Below, one piece after another: positions 16,180 through 26,122 of a stretch of DNA of 59,581 nt (positions are counted from its first letter, which is position 1; every line of letters begins with the position of its first letter). The notes under the pieces are model-generated. The model was not told the origin of the DNA, searched no databases, and was given only the letters and a program-made list of their open reading frames with translations. The DNA is from Burkholderiaceae bacterium. Its GTDB lineage: Bacteria > Pseudomonadota > Gammaproteobacteria > Burkholderiales > Burkholderiaceae_C. Made by a program: the position numbers and the translations under genes. The stretch spans positions 1 to 59,581 of the forward strand of contig JAIEMS010000012.1 in NCBI GenBank assembly GCA_019751915.1, in the 5' to 3' direction.

Positions 16180-17070
16180 TCACGGTGGCAACAACAGCAT
16201 CTGGTGGGCTTGCACGGTTTCGCGCAAAAATGCCCATGTCGCTTGCATGCGGGCCACATGCTTGTTATCGACCGGCATCGACATCCAAAAGGTGCGCGTA
16301 AACCGTGCCACCCCCGGCAACACTGGCTGTAGCGATGCGTCTTGGGCCGCAACAAAAGCGGGCAACACCGCCAAGCCTGCACCAGCGCGAGCGGCTTCGT
16401 ACTGGGCCAAAATGCTGGTGCTGCGCAGGGCAAAATGTGCCGGGCGGTGCAGTTCGTCCAGAATTTGCAGCTCTTTGCTAAAGAGCAAATCGTCCACATA
16501 GCTGATAAAACTGTGGCCGCGCAAATCGTCTGTTTGGGTGATGGGCGGGTGCTGTGCCAAATAGCTTTGCGCCCCATACAACTGAAGCACGTAGTCGGTC
16601 AACTTGACCACCAGCACCGCGCCGCGTGCTGGGCGCTCGAGCGAAATCACAATATCGGCCTCGCGCCGCGACAGGTGTACCAAACGCGGCAGCGCCAGCA
16701 AGTCGATCACCAAACCGGGATGCGCTATAGCAAAACGCGCCAATTGCGGGGCCAACACCAAGTTACCAAAGCCCTCGGTGGTGCCAATGCGTACCAGCCC
16801 TTGCAAACGTTGCTGATCGCTGGAGGTGCTGCTTTGCACCGCCAAAAAAGCGGCCTCCATCGCCTCGACTTGGGGCAACAGCAAGCGCCCGGCCTCGGTC
16901 AGGCGGTGCCCCCCGGCCTCGCGGGCAAACAGGGCTTGGCCGAGTTGCTTTTCTAGCGCCTGCAAACGCCGCGCCACCGTGGTGTGATCGACCGTCAGCC
17001 GCCGCGCCGCACCCACCAACGTACCAGCACGGGCCAACTCCAAAAAGTAGCGCAGGTTGTCCCAATCCAT
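16180..17070 (-). CDS. LysR-family regulator, divergent from mmsA
   Basis: The 296-residue protein starts MDWDNLRYFLELARAGTLVG and has a complete LysR helix-turn-helix (ARRLTVDHTTVARRLQALE, residues 20-40), then an effector-binding domain. The start at 17070 follows the family N-terminus; an upstream in-frame ATG at 17112 is less likely. It is divergent from mmsA with 158 bases between, so control of the valine-degradation operon is the natural inference. It belongs to the LysR group with the DHTTVARRL motif. Confidence 0.9.
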   Translation of the reverse strand: MDWDNLRYFLELARAGTLVGAARRLTVDHTTVARRLQALEKQLGQALFAREAGGHRLTEAGRLLLPQVEAMEAAFLAVQSSTSSDQQRLQGLVRIGTTEGFGNLVLAPQLARFAIAHPGLVIDLLALPRLVHLSRREADIVISLERPARGAVLVVKLTDYVLQLYGAQSYLAQHPPITQTDDLRGHSFISYVDDLLFSKELQILDELHRPAHFALRSTSILAQYEAARAGAGLAVLPAFVAAQDASLQPVLPGVARFTRTFWMSMPVDNKHVARMQATWAFLRETVQAHQMLLLPP

Positions 17071-17228
17071 CGGATTCTTTCTATGGTCGCAGTGACGGGC
17101 TGCATTGTGCATTTTTGCAAACCTTGTGCGCGTAATTGTCTATTGTGTTCACAATTCTGCACAGCTAATATGGTGGGGTTTTGGGCAACCGGCCCGGTAT
17201 TTCTAAGTATTTTCAGGAGACATCCCCC

Positions 17229-18728
17229 ATGAGCATCCCTACCGTCAAACTGCTGATCAACGGCCAGTTCATCGAATCGCAAACCACCGAATGGCGCGAT
17301 GTGGTCAATCCGGCCACGCAAGAAGTGCTGGCCCGCGTGCCTTTTGCCACGCCCGCAGAAATTGACGCTGCCGTGGCCGCCGCCAAGCAAGCCTTCAAAA
17401 CATGGAAGAGCACTCCCATTGGTACACGCGCCCGCATCTTTTTGAAACTGCAACAGCTCATCCGTGAAAACATGGGCGAACTGGCCGCGCTCTTGACCGC
17501 CGAACAAGGCAAAACCCTGCCCGATGCCGAGGGCGATGTGTTCCGTGGCTTGGAAGTGGTCGAGCACGCTGCCAGCATCGGCAACCTGCAACTGGGCGAG
17601 TTGGCCAACAATGTGGCCGGGGGTGTGGATACTTACACCATTTTGCAACCGCTGGGCGTTTGCGCTGGCATCACGCCGTTCAACTTTCCGGCCATGATTC
17701 CGTTGTGGATGTTCCCGATGGCAATTGCTACCGGCAACACCTTTGTGCTCAAGCCTTCGGAGCAAGACCCAATGGTCACCATGCGTTTGGTCGAGTTGGC
17801 CGTGCAAGCGGGCATTCCTGCCGGTGTGCTCAACGTCATTCACGGCGGCGAAAACGCTGTCAATGCCATCTGCGACCATCCTGACATCAAGGCGGTCTCG
17901 TTTGTCGGTTCGACCAAAGTCGGTACCCACGTTTACAACCGCGCAACGCTGGCGGGCAAGCGCGCCCAGTGCATGATGGGTGCCAAAAACCACGCCATCG
18001 TTTTGCCCGATGCCAACAAAGAGCAAACCCTCAACGCCATTGCCGGTGCCGCTTTTGGTGCTGCCGGTCAGCGCTGCATGGCCTTGCCGGTGGTGATGCT
18101 GGTGGGCGAAACACAGCAGTGGATTCCAGAACTGGTCGCCAAGGCGAAAACCCTCAAGGTCAGTGGCGGCACCGAAAAGGGCACCGATGTCGGCCCGGTC
18201 ATTTCGTGCGCTGCTCTGTCGCGCATTGAAGGTTTGATTGAACGCGGCATTGCCGATGGCGCAACGCTCGAACTCGATGGCCGCAAGCCCAACGTGCCAG
18301 GTTTTGAAAAGGGCAATTTTGTCGGCCCAACCATCTTCTCGAACGTCAAGCCCGGCATGGCAATTTACGACCAAGAAATTTTTGGCCCGGTGCTCAGTTT
18401 GGTGTCGGCGGCCAACATCGACGAAGCCATTGAATTCATCAACGCCAACCCCAATGGCAACGGCACGGCCATTTTTACCCAATCGGGTGCGGCGGCACGC
18501 AAGTTCCAAGAAGAAATCGATGTCGGCCAAATTGGTATCAACGTGCCAATTCCAGTGCCAGTGCCACTGTTCTCGTTCACGGGTTCGCGCGCTTCTAAGC
18601 TGGGTGACTTAGGCCCTTACGGTAAGCAAGTGGTGATGTTCTATACCCAGACCAAGACCGTCACGGCCCGCTGGTTTGACGATAGCACCACCAGCCAAGG
18701 TGTCAACACCACCATCAGCCTGAAGTAA
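17229..18728 (+). CDS. mmsA: Methylmalonate-semialdehyde dehydrogenase (CoA-acylating)
   Basis: The 499-residue aldehyde dehydrogenase would convert methylmalonate semialdehyde, NAD+ and CoA to propionyl-CoA and CO2 at the end of valine degradation. It shows the MmsA-type signature around [16 protein letters not shown], the cofactor segment FVGSTKVG and the catalytic C283 in AAGQRCMAL. The start at 17229 ([14 protein letters not shown]) has AGGAG nine bases upstream. It leads an operon with an acyl-CoA dehydrogenase and mmsB and is divergent from a LysR gene. Confidence 0.95.
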   Translation: MSIPTVKLLINGQFIESQTTEWRDVVNPATQEVLARVPFATPAEIDAAVAAAKQAFKTWKSTPIGTRARIFLKLQQLIRENMGELAALLTAEQGKTLPDAEGDVFRGLEVVEHAASIGNLQLGELANNVAGGVDTYTILQPLGVCAGITPFNFPAMIPLWMFPMAIATGNTFVLKPSEQDPMVTMRLVELAVQAGIPAGVLNVIHGGENAVNAICDHPDIKAVSFVGSTKVGTHVYNRATLAGKRAQCMMGAKNHAIVLPDANKEQTLNAIAGAAFGAAGQRCMALPVVMLVGETQQWIPELVAKAKTLKVSGGTEKGTDVGPVISCAALSRIEGLIERGIADGATLELDGRKPNVPGFEKGNFVGPTIFSNVKPGMAIYDQEIFGPVLSLVSAANIDEAIEFINANPNGNGTAIFTQSGAAARKFQEEIDVGQIGINVPIPVPVPLFSFTGSRASKLGDLGPYGKQVVMFYTQTKTVTARWFDDSTTSQGVNTTISLK

Positions 18729-18759
18729 TCTCTTAGCCCCCTTTGGAATCAGACATCGC

Positions 18760-19926
18760 ATGGACTTTGAACTCTCTGAAGAACAGCGGGCCTTTGCGCA
18801 GGCCGCGCGCGACTTTGCCCAAGCAGAGTTAGCGCCCCACGCTGCGCACTGGGACGCTGAAGGCATCTTCCCGAAAGAAGCCATCACCAAGGCCGGTGAA
18901 CTGGGGTTTTGCGGCCTGTACGCCCCCGAAAATGCCGGTGGCTTGGCACTGCCACGTCTGGATGCCACGCTGGTGTTTGAGGAAATGGCAGCGGTTGACC
19001 CCTCGACCACCGCCTTCATCACCATCCACAACATGGCAACTTGGATGCTGGGCACGTGGGCCACCGATGCGGTGCGCGAGCACTGGGGGCCGTTGTTGAC
19101 CACGGGCGAAAAACTAGCGTCGTATTGCCTGACCGAACCCGGTGCTGGCTCGGATGCGGCCTCGCTGAAAACGCGTGCCGAAGTGGTCGGCAACGAGTAC
19201 GTGATCAATGGCTCTAAAGCCTTCATTTCGGGGGCAGGGGCCACCGATATGCTGGTGTTGATGGCCCGCACGGGCGATAGCGCATCGGGCGCGGGCGGCA
19301 TCTCGGCCTTTGCGGTGCCTGCCGATACCCCCGGCATCAGCTACGGCAAAAAAGAAGAAAAAATGGGTTGGAACAGCCAGCCCACGCGCACCATCAGCTT
19401 TGACGATGTGCGCATTCCGCTCGACCATCTGCTGGGCCGCGAGGGTGAGGGCTTCAAAATTGCCATGAAGGGCCTGGACGGCGGGCGCATCAACATTGCC
19501 ACTTGCTCGGTGGGCGCGGCGCAAGGCGCGCTCAAGCAGGCCCAGCAGTACATGCAAGAGCGCAAACAGTTTGGTAAACCCATTGCCAGCTTTCAGGCGC
19601 TGCAATTCAAGCTGGCAGACATGGCAACCGAGTTGGTGGCCGCGCGGCAGATGGTGCGAATGGCCGCCAGCAAGCTCGATGCCGGTGCCCCCGACGCTAG
19701 CACCTACTGCGCGATGGCAAAACGCTTTGCCACCGATGCGGGTTTTAGCGTCTGCAACGAGGCACTGCAACTGCACGGCGGCTACGGCTATATCCGCGAG
19801 TACCCGCTAGAGCGCCTGCTGCGCGATGCGCGGGTGCACCAAATCCTCGAAGGCACCAACGAAATCATGCGCGTCATCATTGCCCGGCGCATGCTCGACG
19901 GCGATGCCCCCGATGCGATTCGGTAA
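18760..19926 (+). CDS. Acyl-CoA dehydrogenase, probably isobutyryl-CoA dehydrogenase
   Basis: The 388-residue FAD enzyme has the standard acyl-CoA dehydrogenase layout: an N-terminal helical domain (MDFELSEEQRAFAQAARDFA), the middle-domain motif YCLTEPGAGSDA and the C-terminal FAD segment LQLHGGYGYIREYPLERLLRD. The catalytic base is likely E364 in QILEGTNEIMR. Lying 31 bases after mmsA and ahead of mmsB, it most likely oxidises isobutyryl-CoA to methacrylyl-CoA. The enoyl-CoA hydratase and hydrolase of the pathway are not in the window. Confidence 0.9.
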   Translation: MDFELSEEQRAFAQAARDFAQAELAPHAAHWDAEGIFPKEAITKAGELGFCGLYAPENAGGLALPRLDATLVFEEMAAVDPSTTAFITIHNMATWMLGTWATDAVREHWGPLLTTGEKLASYCLTEPGAGSDAASLKTRAEVVGNEYVINGSKAFISGAGATDMLVLMARTGDSASGAGGISAFAVPADTPGISYGKKEEKMGWNSQPTRTISFDDVRIPLDHLLGREGEGFKIAMKGLDGGRINIATCSVGAAQGALKQAQQYMQERKQFGKPIASFQALQFKLADMATELVAARQMVRMAASKLDAGAPDASTYCAMAKRFATDAGFSVCNEALQLHGGYGYIREYPLERLLRDARVHQILEGTNEIMRVIIARRMLDGDAPDAIR

Positions 19927-19991
19927 ATTGCTATCAATTAAATAGCTACTCATGCTCGCCAGACCAGCGCTGGCAGCATATTTCATTTAAA
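19927..19991 (+). repeat. Dispersed intergenic repeat inside the mms operon
   Basis: TTGCTATCAATTAAATAGCT followed by a partial hairpin (GCTCGCCAG...CTGGCAGC) and an A/T-rich tail matches the repeat at 14755. It separates the dehydrogenase gene from mmsB and may tune mRNA level between them. Confidence 0.65.
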
Positions 19992-20007
19992 AAACGGAGA
20001 CAAACCC

Positions 20008-20901
20008 ATGAAAATCGCATTTATCGGCTTGGGCAATATGGGCGGCCCTATGGCCCTGAACCTGCACAAAGCGGGTCATGAAATCAGCGCCTTTGACCTG
20101 TCCCAGAGCGCTTGCGACAAGCTCGCCGCCGAGGGCATCGCCATTGCTGCCCATGCCAACGCGGCTGTGCAAGGCGTTGAAGTGGTCATCAGCATGCTGC
20201 CCGCCAGCGCCCATGTCGAAACCCTGTTTTTGGGCAACGGTGCGCAGGCCGGTTTGCTGGCGCTGCTGCCCGCAGGCGCGCTCATCATCGACTGCTCGAC
20301 CATCGCTGCCGCCACATCGCGCAAAGTCGCGGATGCCGCTCAGGCCCAAGGCGTGCAGTTCATTGATGCACCCGTGTCTGGGGGCACCGGCGGCGCTATT
20401 GCTGGCACCCTGACCTTCATGGTCGGTGGCGATGCAGCGGTGCTGGAGCGCGCGCAGCCCTTGCTCGAAAAAATGGGTGCCAACATCTTCCACGCCGGTA
20501 GCGTGGGTGCGGGTCAAACGGCCAAAATCTGCAACAACATGCTGCTGGGCATTTTGATGGCAGGCACCTCGGAAGCCATTGCGCTGGGCGTTGCCAACGG
20601 TTTGGATGCCAAAGTGCTGTCCGAAATCATGCGCCGCAGCTCGGGCGGCAACTGGGCACTCGAAAAATACAACCCCATGCCCGGCGTGATGGAAACAGCC
20701 CCGGCCAGCAAAGGCTACGCTGGTGGTTTTGGCACCGATTTGATGCTCAAAGATTTGGGCCTGTCGCAAGAAAACGCCGCAGCCGTGAAAGCCTCCACAC
20801 CTCTGGGCGGCTTGGCGCGCAACCTGTACGCAGCGCACAGCTTGGCCGGTCATGGTGGGCTGGATTTTTCTAGCATCATCAAAATGGTGCAAAAGGGCTG
20901 A
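20008..20901 (+). CDS. mmsB: 3-Hydroxyisobutyrate dehydrogenase
   Basis: The 297-residue protein would oxidise 3-hydroxyisobutyrate to methylmalonate semialdehyde, the substrate of MmsA. It begins with the NAD-binding signature MKIAFIGLGNMGGPMA and carries the substrate motif IDAPVSGGTGGA (S124) and the catalytic lysine K173 in GAGQTAKICNN. The length fits the family. CGGAG lies nine bases before the ATG. It is the third gene of the valine operon. Confidence 0.95.
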   Translation: MKIAFIGLGNMGGPMALNLHKAGHEISAFDLSQSACDKLAAEGIAIAAHANAAVQGVEVVISMLPASAHVETLFLGNGAQAGLLALLPAGALIIDCSTIAAATSRKVADAAQAQGVQFIDAPVSGGTGGAIAGTLTFMVGGDAAVLERAQPLLEKMGANIFHAGSVGAGQTAKICNNMLLGILMAGTSEAIALGVANGLDAKVLSEIMRRSSGGNWALEKYNPMPGVMETAPASKGYAGGFGTDLMLKDLGLSQENAAAVKASTPLGGLARNLYAAHSLAGHGGLDFSSIIKMVQKG

Positions 20902-21069
20902 TTCAGCCTGCAACGCGGAACCGGGTCTGTGGGGATTTATAGGTTCCTTTTCAGACGGTTTACAACGCTTTGTGGAGGCCCCTCAAAAGCGCTAAAACGC
21001 TATAGGTAGCGTGTGGACTGCATTTCTGCGCTATACACTGGTGTCTTCCCCACTCGCGTGGGGGGTGTC

Positions 21070-21513
21070 TCAATCGTGCCCCACAGCAGCCACTGCGGTA
21101 CTTTGTTGGCGCTTGGCCGCGCGCAAGCGCAGGCGTACATGCAAGGCGCAGGCAACAAACAACAACAGGCACAAAGCCACTTCAACCAGCGCCAGCCACG
21201 CACTCGGAGGGCGGTCGCTCCAAGCGCGCACCGCCCCTTCGGTGAAATACAACCACACCAGCAAACTGACCCAGCGGTAGGTGTACATGCGGTTTTTCAA
21301 GAACCCCGCCAGCGGAATACACAGCGGCAGCGCCTTGAGTGCCAACCACGACCCCCCCGGACGCAAAGGAGCCAAGAACAGCTCCCAAGCCAAGCACAGG
21401 GCAATCAAGCCCAGCAAGCTGGCGACGGCAACGCGGCGCGTGGCAACCACTTCAGGGCTGGCACTGGCCTGCGGCGTGGTAGAAAAAGAAGGAGTGGGGG
21501 AGGGGTTTTGCAT
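21070..21513 (-). CDS. DUF2069 membrane protein
   Basis: The 147-residue protein has four hydrophobic segments and the DUF2069 hallmarks CLAWELFLAPLRPGGSWLAL, YTYRWVSLLVWLYFTEG and a basic C-terminal tail. Its function is unknown. It is divergent from the YihY-family gene with 21 bases between start codons, so the two share a promoter region. Confidence 0.85.
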   Translation of the reverse strand: MQNPSPTPSFSTTPQASASPEVVATRRVAVASLLGLIALCLAWELFLAPLRPGGSWLALKALPLCIPLAGFLKNRMYTYRWVSLLVWLYFTEGAVRAWSDRPPSAWLALVEVALCLLLFVACALHVRLRLRAAKRQQSTAVAAVGHD

Positions 21514-21534
21514 CGGGCTGGCATCATAACGACG

Positions 21535-22788
21535 ATGCTCTTAACCCTTAAAACACTGATCTCCCAACGGCTGCAAACTTTGCGCTCCAAGGCGGCCCAA
21601 TACCCTTGGGCCACGACCAGCCAAACCCTGCGCCAGCGGCTGCACGAAGACAACCTCGGCTTGACCGCCAGCAGCCTGACCTTCACCACCGTATTGGCCC
21701 TGGTGCCTTTGATTACGGTGGCACTGGCAGCGTTTACCGCCTTTCCGATGTTTGGTGCGGCGCAAGAGGGGTTGCAGAATTGGCTGTTACAAAGTTTGGT
21801 TCCTGACAGCATTTCCCGCCAAGTGCTGGGCTACTTAACGCAGTTTTCGGCCAAAGCCAGTCAGGTCGGGTTGGTTGGCTTTAGTGCGTTGCTTGCCACG
21901 ACGCTGATGTTGATTTTGACGATTGACCGCACGTTGAACGACATCTGGCGTGTGCCCCGGTTGCGCCCACTGGGGCAGCGCCTGTTTATCTATTGGACAG
22001 CACTGACGCTCGGGCCACTGCTGCTGGGCATGAGTTTGGCCCTGACCTCCTACGCTTTATCGGCCTCGCGCGGCTTGGTCGATGCGTTACCCGACGGCCT
22101 GCGCTTGGCTATCGGCTCGGTTGAGTTTCTCGGGCTGGCCGCTGGCATGGCCGGGCTGTACCACTATGTTCCCAACACGCTGGTCAAATGGCAGCACGCT
22201 TGGGCGGGTGGGCTGTTTGTCGCCATCTGCATGGAACTGGCAAAAAAAGGATTGGCCTTTTACCTGTTGAATGTGCCGACCTATTCGGTGGTCTATGGTG
22301 CATTTGCCACGCTACCGATTTTGCTGGTCTGGATTTACATGGCTTGGACCATCGTGCTGTGGGGTGCCGTGGTCGCAGCCTACCTGCCCAGCGTACTGGC
22401 GGGCGTAGCGCGGCGCACCGACCACCACGGCAGCACTTTTGAACTGGCCATCGAGGGACTTCAACAACTGCACCGCGTGCGCCCCACCACAGCACAAGGT
22501 CTGCGTGCGGGCGAATTGGCCCAGCGCCTGCACATTGACATACAGCAACTGCTGCCCGCGCTAGAGGCGCTGGTGGTGCTCGAATGGGTGGGCAAACTCC
22601 AAAACGCCAATGCCGATGCCAACGAGCCGGGCCACGACGACCCGCGCTATGTGCTATTGGCAGAGCCTACAACCACGCTGCTAGCGCCCTTGGTGCAGCG
22701 CTTGCTGCTGGACCGCCCAGCGAGCCTTGAACCCCTGTGGCGCAGCACCCACTTGGCCGGGGTCTGCTTGGCCGATGTGCTGCGGTGA
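21535..22788 (+). CDS. YihY/UPF0761 family inner-membrane protein
   Basis: The product from ATG 21535 is 417 residues. It contains the YihY (BrkB-like) core: the N-terminal HEDNLGLTASSLTFTTVLALVP, about six membrane segments, and the C-terminal NVPTYSVVYGAFATLPILL followed by WIYMAWTIVLWGAVVAAYLP. The last 130 residues form a soluble winged-helix-like tail. The frame is open 174 codons upstream, but that part overlaps the divergent DUF2069 gene and has no membrane character, so it is rejected. Molecular function is unknown; the old ribonuclease BN name for this family is incorrect. Confidence 0.88.
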   Translation: MLLTLKTLISQRLQTLRSKAAQYPWATTSQTLRQRLHEDNLGLTASSLTFTTVLALVPLITVALAAFTAFPMFGAAQEGLQNWLLQSLVPDSISRQVLGYLTQFSAKASQVGLVGFSALLATTLMLILTIDRTLNDIWRVPRLRPLGQRLFIYWTALTLGPLLLGMSLALTSYALSASRGLVDALPDGLRLAIGSVEFLGLAAGMAGLYHYVPNTLVKWQHAWAGGLFVAICMELAKKGLAFYLLNVPTYSVVYGAFATLPILLVWIYMAWTIVLWGAVVAAYLPSVLAGVARRTDHHGSTFELAIEGLQQLHRVRPTTAQGLRAGELAQRLHIDIQQLLPALEALVVLEWVGKLQNANADANEPGHDDPRYVLLAEPTTTLLAPLVQRLLLDRPASLEPLWRSTHLAGVCLADVLR

Positions 22789-22893
22789 GTCACCACCGTG
22801 ACAGACCATTTGTAAGCTTCGTGCCAGTCAGTGGCTTGTAAGTGCAAGCGCCCAAAGTAGCGGGGATTTTTAACGATCCAGGAGACATTAAAT

Positions 22894-24888
22894 ATGAGTG
22901 CACAGCAGTCCGCCGTCGAATCCACCCTTGTTGAAAACCGGGTTTTCCCACCCACCGACGCCACTGTGCAAGCAGCGCGCGTTTCCGGTATGGCCGGCTA
23001 CGAAGCACTGTGTGCCGAAGCCGAACAAGACTACGAAGGTTTCTGGGCACGTTTGGCGCGTGAGAACATCGTTTGGAACAAGCCATTTACCCAAACGCTT
23101 GACCAGTCTGATGCCCCTTTTTACAAGTGGTTCCAAGATGGCGAACTCAACGCCTCTGCCAACTGTCTGGATCGCCACATCGGCACACCCACAGAAAACA
23201 AAACCGCCATCATTTTTGAAGCCGATGGCGGCGAAGTCACCAAAGTCACCTACAAAGAACTGCTGGCCAAGGTTTCGCAATTTGCCAACGTGCTCAAATC
23301 CAAGGGCGTGAAAAAGGGCGACCGCGTCGTTCTGTACATGCCCATGACGATTGAAGGCGTGGTCGCCATGCAGGCCTGCGCCCGCATTGGTGCCACCCAC
23401 AGCGTGGTGTTTGGTGGCTTCTCGTCCAAAGCCCTGCACGAGCGCATCCATGATGCCGGCGCTGTGGCCGTGGTCACTGCCAACTACCAAATGCGCGGCG
23501 GCAAAGAATTGCCCCTCAAGTCCATCGTCGATGAAGCCTTGGCTAGCGGCGGTTGCGAGTCGGTCACCAGCGTTTTGGTGTTCCAACGCACACCGACTGC
23601 CGTGAACATGGTTGCTGGCCGCGACACCTTCATGCACGAAGAAATGGCCGCCCAATCGACCGAGTGCGCCCCCGAAATGGTCGGCGCAGAGCACCCCTTG
23701 TTTGTGCTCTACACCTCCGGCTCGACGGGCAAGCCCAAGGGCGTGCAGCACAGCACCGGCGGCTACTTGCTGTGGGCCAAACTGACCATGGACTGGACTT
23801 TCGACCTGAAAGACAGCGACATTTTCTGGTGCACCGCCGACATCGGCTGGATCACCGGCCACAGCTACGTCGCCTACGGCCCGCTGGCTGCAGGTGCAAC
23901 GCAAATCGTCTTTGAAGGCGTGCCAACCTACCCCAAGGCAGACCGCTTCTGGAAGATGATTGAGCAGCACAAGTGCACCATTTTCTACACGGCCCCCACA
24001 GCGATTCGCTCGCTCATCAAGGCCGCTGACAGCGACGAAACCGTCCATCCTGATCGCTCTGACCTGTCGAGCCTGCGTATTTTGGGTTCGGTCGGCGAGC
24101 CAATCAACCCCGAAGCGTGGATGTGGTACTACAAAAACATCGGCGGCGAGCGTTGCCCGATTGTCGATACCTTCTGGCAAACCGAAACCGGCGGCCACAT
24201 GATTACCCCTCTGCCAGGCGCTACGCCACTGGTGCCGGGTTCGTGCACATTGCCGCTGCCAGGCATCACCACCGCCATCGTCGATGAAACCGGCCAAGAC
24301 GTACCCAATGGCTCGGGCGGCATCTTGGTGGTCAAGAAGCCATGGCCTTCGATGATTCGCACCATCTGGGGCGACCCAGCGCGCTTCAAGCAAAGCTACT
24401 TCCCCGAAGAACTCAAGGGCTACTACTTGGCTGGCGACGGTGCTGTGCGCAGTGCAGACCGCGGCTACTTCCGCATCACAGGCCGTATCGACGACGTGCT
24501 GAACGTCTCGGGCCACCGCATGGGCACGATGGAAATCGAGTCCGCGCTGGTTGCGAAGAGTGACATCGTGGCCGAAGCCGCTGTGGTCGGTCGCCCCGAC
24601 GATCTGACCGGCGAAGCCATCGTCGCCTTCGTGGTGCTCAAAGGCCCCGTGCCCACCGGCGAAGCTGCCAAGGCTCTGGCAAACGAACTGCGCAACTGGG
24701 TCGCCAAAGAAATCGGCCCAATTGCCAAACCAAAGGAAATTCGTTTCGGCGAAAACCTGCCCAAAACCCGCTCCGGCAAGATCATGCGTCGTTTGTTGCG
24801 CGGCATTGCCAAGGGCGAAGCCATCACCCAAGACACTTCGACGCTGGAAAACCCACACATCCTTGACCAGTTGTCTAAGACCAACTAA
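22894..24888 (+). CDS. acs: Acetyl-CoA synthetase
   Basis: The 664-residue AMP-forming ligase would activate acetate to acetyl-CoA. It has [51 protein letters not shown] and the acetylation-site segment [10 protein letters not shown] with K629. The length and N-terminus match Acs rather than PrpE. AGGAG precedes the ATG by ten bases, and a terminator follows at 24940. It is a single-gene unit 105 bases after the YihY gene. Confidence 0.95.
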   Translation: MSAQQSAVESTLVENRVFPPTDATVQAARVSGMAGYEALCAEAEQDYEGFWARLARENIVWNKPFTQTLDQSDAPFYKWFQDGELNASANCLDRHIGTPTENKTAIIFEADGGEVTKVTYKELLAKVSQFANVLKSKGVKKGDRVVLYMPMTIEGVVAMQACARIGATHSVVFGGFSSKALHERIHDAGAVAVVTANYQMRGGKELPLKSIVDEALASGGCESVTSVLVFQRTPTAVNMVAGRDTFMHEEMAAQSTECAPEMVGAEHPLFVLYTSGSTGKPKGVQHSTGGYLLWAKLTMDWTFDLKDSDIFWCTADIGWITGHSYVAYGPLAAGATQIVFEGVPTYPKADRFWKMIEQHKCTIFYTAPTAIRSLIKAADSDETVHPDRSDLSSLRILGSVGEPINPEAWMWYYKNIGGERCPIVDTFWQTETGGHMITPLPGATPLVPGSCTLPLPGITTAIVDETGQDVPNGSGGILVVKKPWPSMIRTIWGDPARFKQSYFPEELKGYYLAGDGAVRSADRGYFRITGRIDDVLNVSGHRMGTMEIESALVAKSDIVAEAAVVGRPDDLTGEAIVAFVVLKGPVPTGEAAKALANELRNWVAKEIGPIAKPKEIRFGENLPKTRSGKIMRRLLRGIAKGEAITQDTSTLENPHILDQLSKTN

Positions 24889-24939
24889 CTAAGCCTCGTT
24901 CCCGCGCCGCCGCAAGGCGGCTGGGGGCCAGACCTTCAA

Positions 24940-24966
24940 AACCCGGCTTGCGTGCCGGGTTTTTTT
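24940..24966 (+). terminator. Intrinsic terminator after acs
   Basis: AACCCGGC and GCCGGGTT pair around a six-base loop and are followed by seven T's. It lies between acs and the convergent esterase gene and overlaps that gene's stop codon. Confidence 0.92.
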
Positions 24967-25963
24967 ATGGCTTCAAGGCAAAAGCTTGGTGCAAAGCCCG
25001 GGCGGCATGGGTGTGAGCGATACGTGCCTCGGGGATGGCGCGGCCCATTTTGATAAATTCGTGCGTGACACCCCGGTAAATCTCCAACTCGACCGCCACA
25101 CCCGCTGCGCGGAGTTTGTCGGCGTAGTCCACACCCTCATCGACCAACGGATCGCACTCGGCCAGCCCGATCCACGCCGGTGCCACCTGATCGACATCGG
25201 AGGCATTGAGGGGGGCAAAACGCCAGTCTTCACGCTCTTGCCGCGTGGCGACGTAGTGGGCAAAAAACCAATCGATGGCTGCTGCTTCCAGTACCAATCC
25301 ACGGCCATAGGTGCGGTGTGAGGGGGTATCTTGGTGGGCGGTGGTTCCGGGATAAAACAACAATTGCAAGCGCAGCGGCAGGCCCGCATCGCGCGCCAAA
25401 ATTGCACACACTGCCGCCAACGTACCGCCAGCGCTGTCACCACCGACGGCCATCCGGGTGGTGTCGGCCCCCCATGGGCCGGCATGGGCAGCCAACCACT
25501 GCAAGGCATCCCAAGCATCGTGGCAGGCGGTGGGGAAAGGGTGCTCGGGTGCCAGCCGGTACTCTAGCGACACCACCATGCACCCGGCCAGCCGGGCTAG
25601 CTCACGGCACAGGGCATCGTGGGTGGCAATGCTGCCGATGGTGAAACCGCCGCCGTGCAGGTACAACAGCAGCGGCAAGCCCGCATCCAGCGATGGGGCG
25701 TACAACCGCGCGGCCAGTGCATGGCCGTCACGGGCTGGAATGTGCCGATCTTCGACCCGTGCCAACGCTGCCTTGGGCACTTCAAGCACCCCAGAACCCA
25801 TCTCGTAAGCGGCACGGGCTTGTGCAGGCGTGAGGGTGTGCAAAGGCGCGCCACCCGCACGGGCCATGCGTTCGAGCACACCGCGCATGGCCGCAGTCAA
25901 GCGTGGCGGGTGGGGTGGGTGGGGATAGTGGTGGTGCTGCGCCGGGTGGTGGTGTTTTGTCAT
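24965..25963 (-). CDS. Alpha/beta hydrolase of the hormone-sensitive-lipase type (esterase)
   Basis: The 332-residue enzyme carries the HSL-family oxyanion motif HGGG (103-106), the nucleophile S177 in GGDSAGG, and the acid D271 (CDPLVDEG) with H301 (VTHEF) completing the triad. It should hydrolyse short-chain carboxylic esters; no signal peptide is seen. The N-terminus is unusual: MTKHHHPAQHHHYPHPPHPP is rich in His and Pro and could bind metal. The gene is convergent with acs and stands alone. Confidence 0.92.
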   Translation of the reverse strand: MTKHHHPAQHHHYPHPPHPPRLTAAMRGVLERMARAGGAPLHTLTPAQARAAYEMGSGVLEVPKAALARVEDRHIPARDGHALAARLYAPSLDAGLPLLLYLHGGGFTIGSIATHDALCRELARLAGCMVVSLEYRLAPEHPFPTACHDAWDALQWLAAHAGPWGADTTRMAVGGDSAGGTLAAVCAILARDAGLPLRLQLLFYPGTTAHQDTPSHRTYGRGLVLEAAAIDWFFAHYVATRQEREDWRFAPLNASDVDQVAPAWIGLAECDPLVDEGVDYADKLRAAGVAVELEIYRGVTHEFIKMGRAIPEARIAHTHAARALHQAFALKP

Positions 25964-25979
25964 GCTGAATCCGATTGAA

Positions 25980-26034
25980 TTGCTATTAAATATATAGCTA
26001 ATGAGGCTTACCCATCAAGGGCTTTTGCTATTTT
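25980..26034 (+). repeat. Dispersed intergenic repeat copy
   Basis: TTGCTATTAAATATATAGCT followed by AATGAGGCTTACCCATCAAGGGCTTTTGCTAT has the same core and hairpin plan as the copies at 14755 and 19927. It lies between the esterase start and the ATPase gene. Confidence 0.6.
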
Positions 26035-26122
26035 TACTGCTTAATTTTAGTTTTCTGCGAAAACCTTCATCTAGGGTACCTACACTGTGTTGCAGTCTCT
26101 GTACTGCTAAGGAGGTGAGCAC

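Noticed and set aside
16995-18530. A 511-codon open frame on the minus strand opposite mmsA
   Set aside because: It lies opposite a strongly conserved gene with all its motifs on the plus strand, and its product is a His/Arg/Gly-rich antisense translation without domains.
21013-21534. A 174-codon N-terminal extension of the YihY-family gene
   Set aside because: It overlaps the well-supported DUF2069 gene on the other strand and reads as Gln/Arg-rich sequence.
22888-24858. A 656-codon minus-strand frame opposite acs
   Set aside because: It is a mirror of the acs reading frame caused by high GC at third positions; no start site or family.
26035-26122. A metal-sensing riboswitch upstream of the P-type ATPase
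   Set aside because: I see no yybP-ykoY or M-box consensus, only the dispersed repeat and a strong ribosome binding site.
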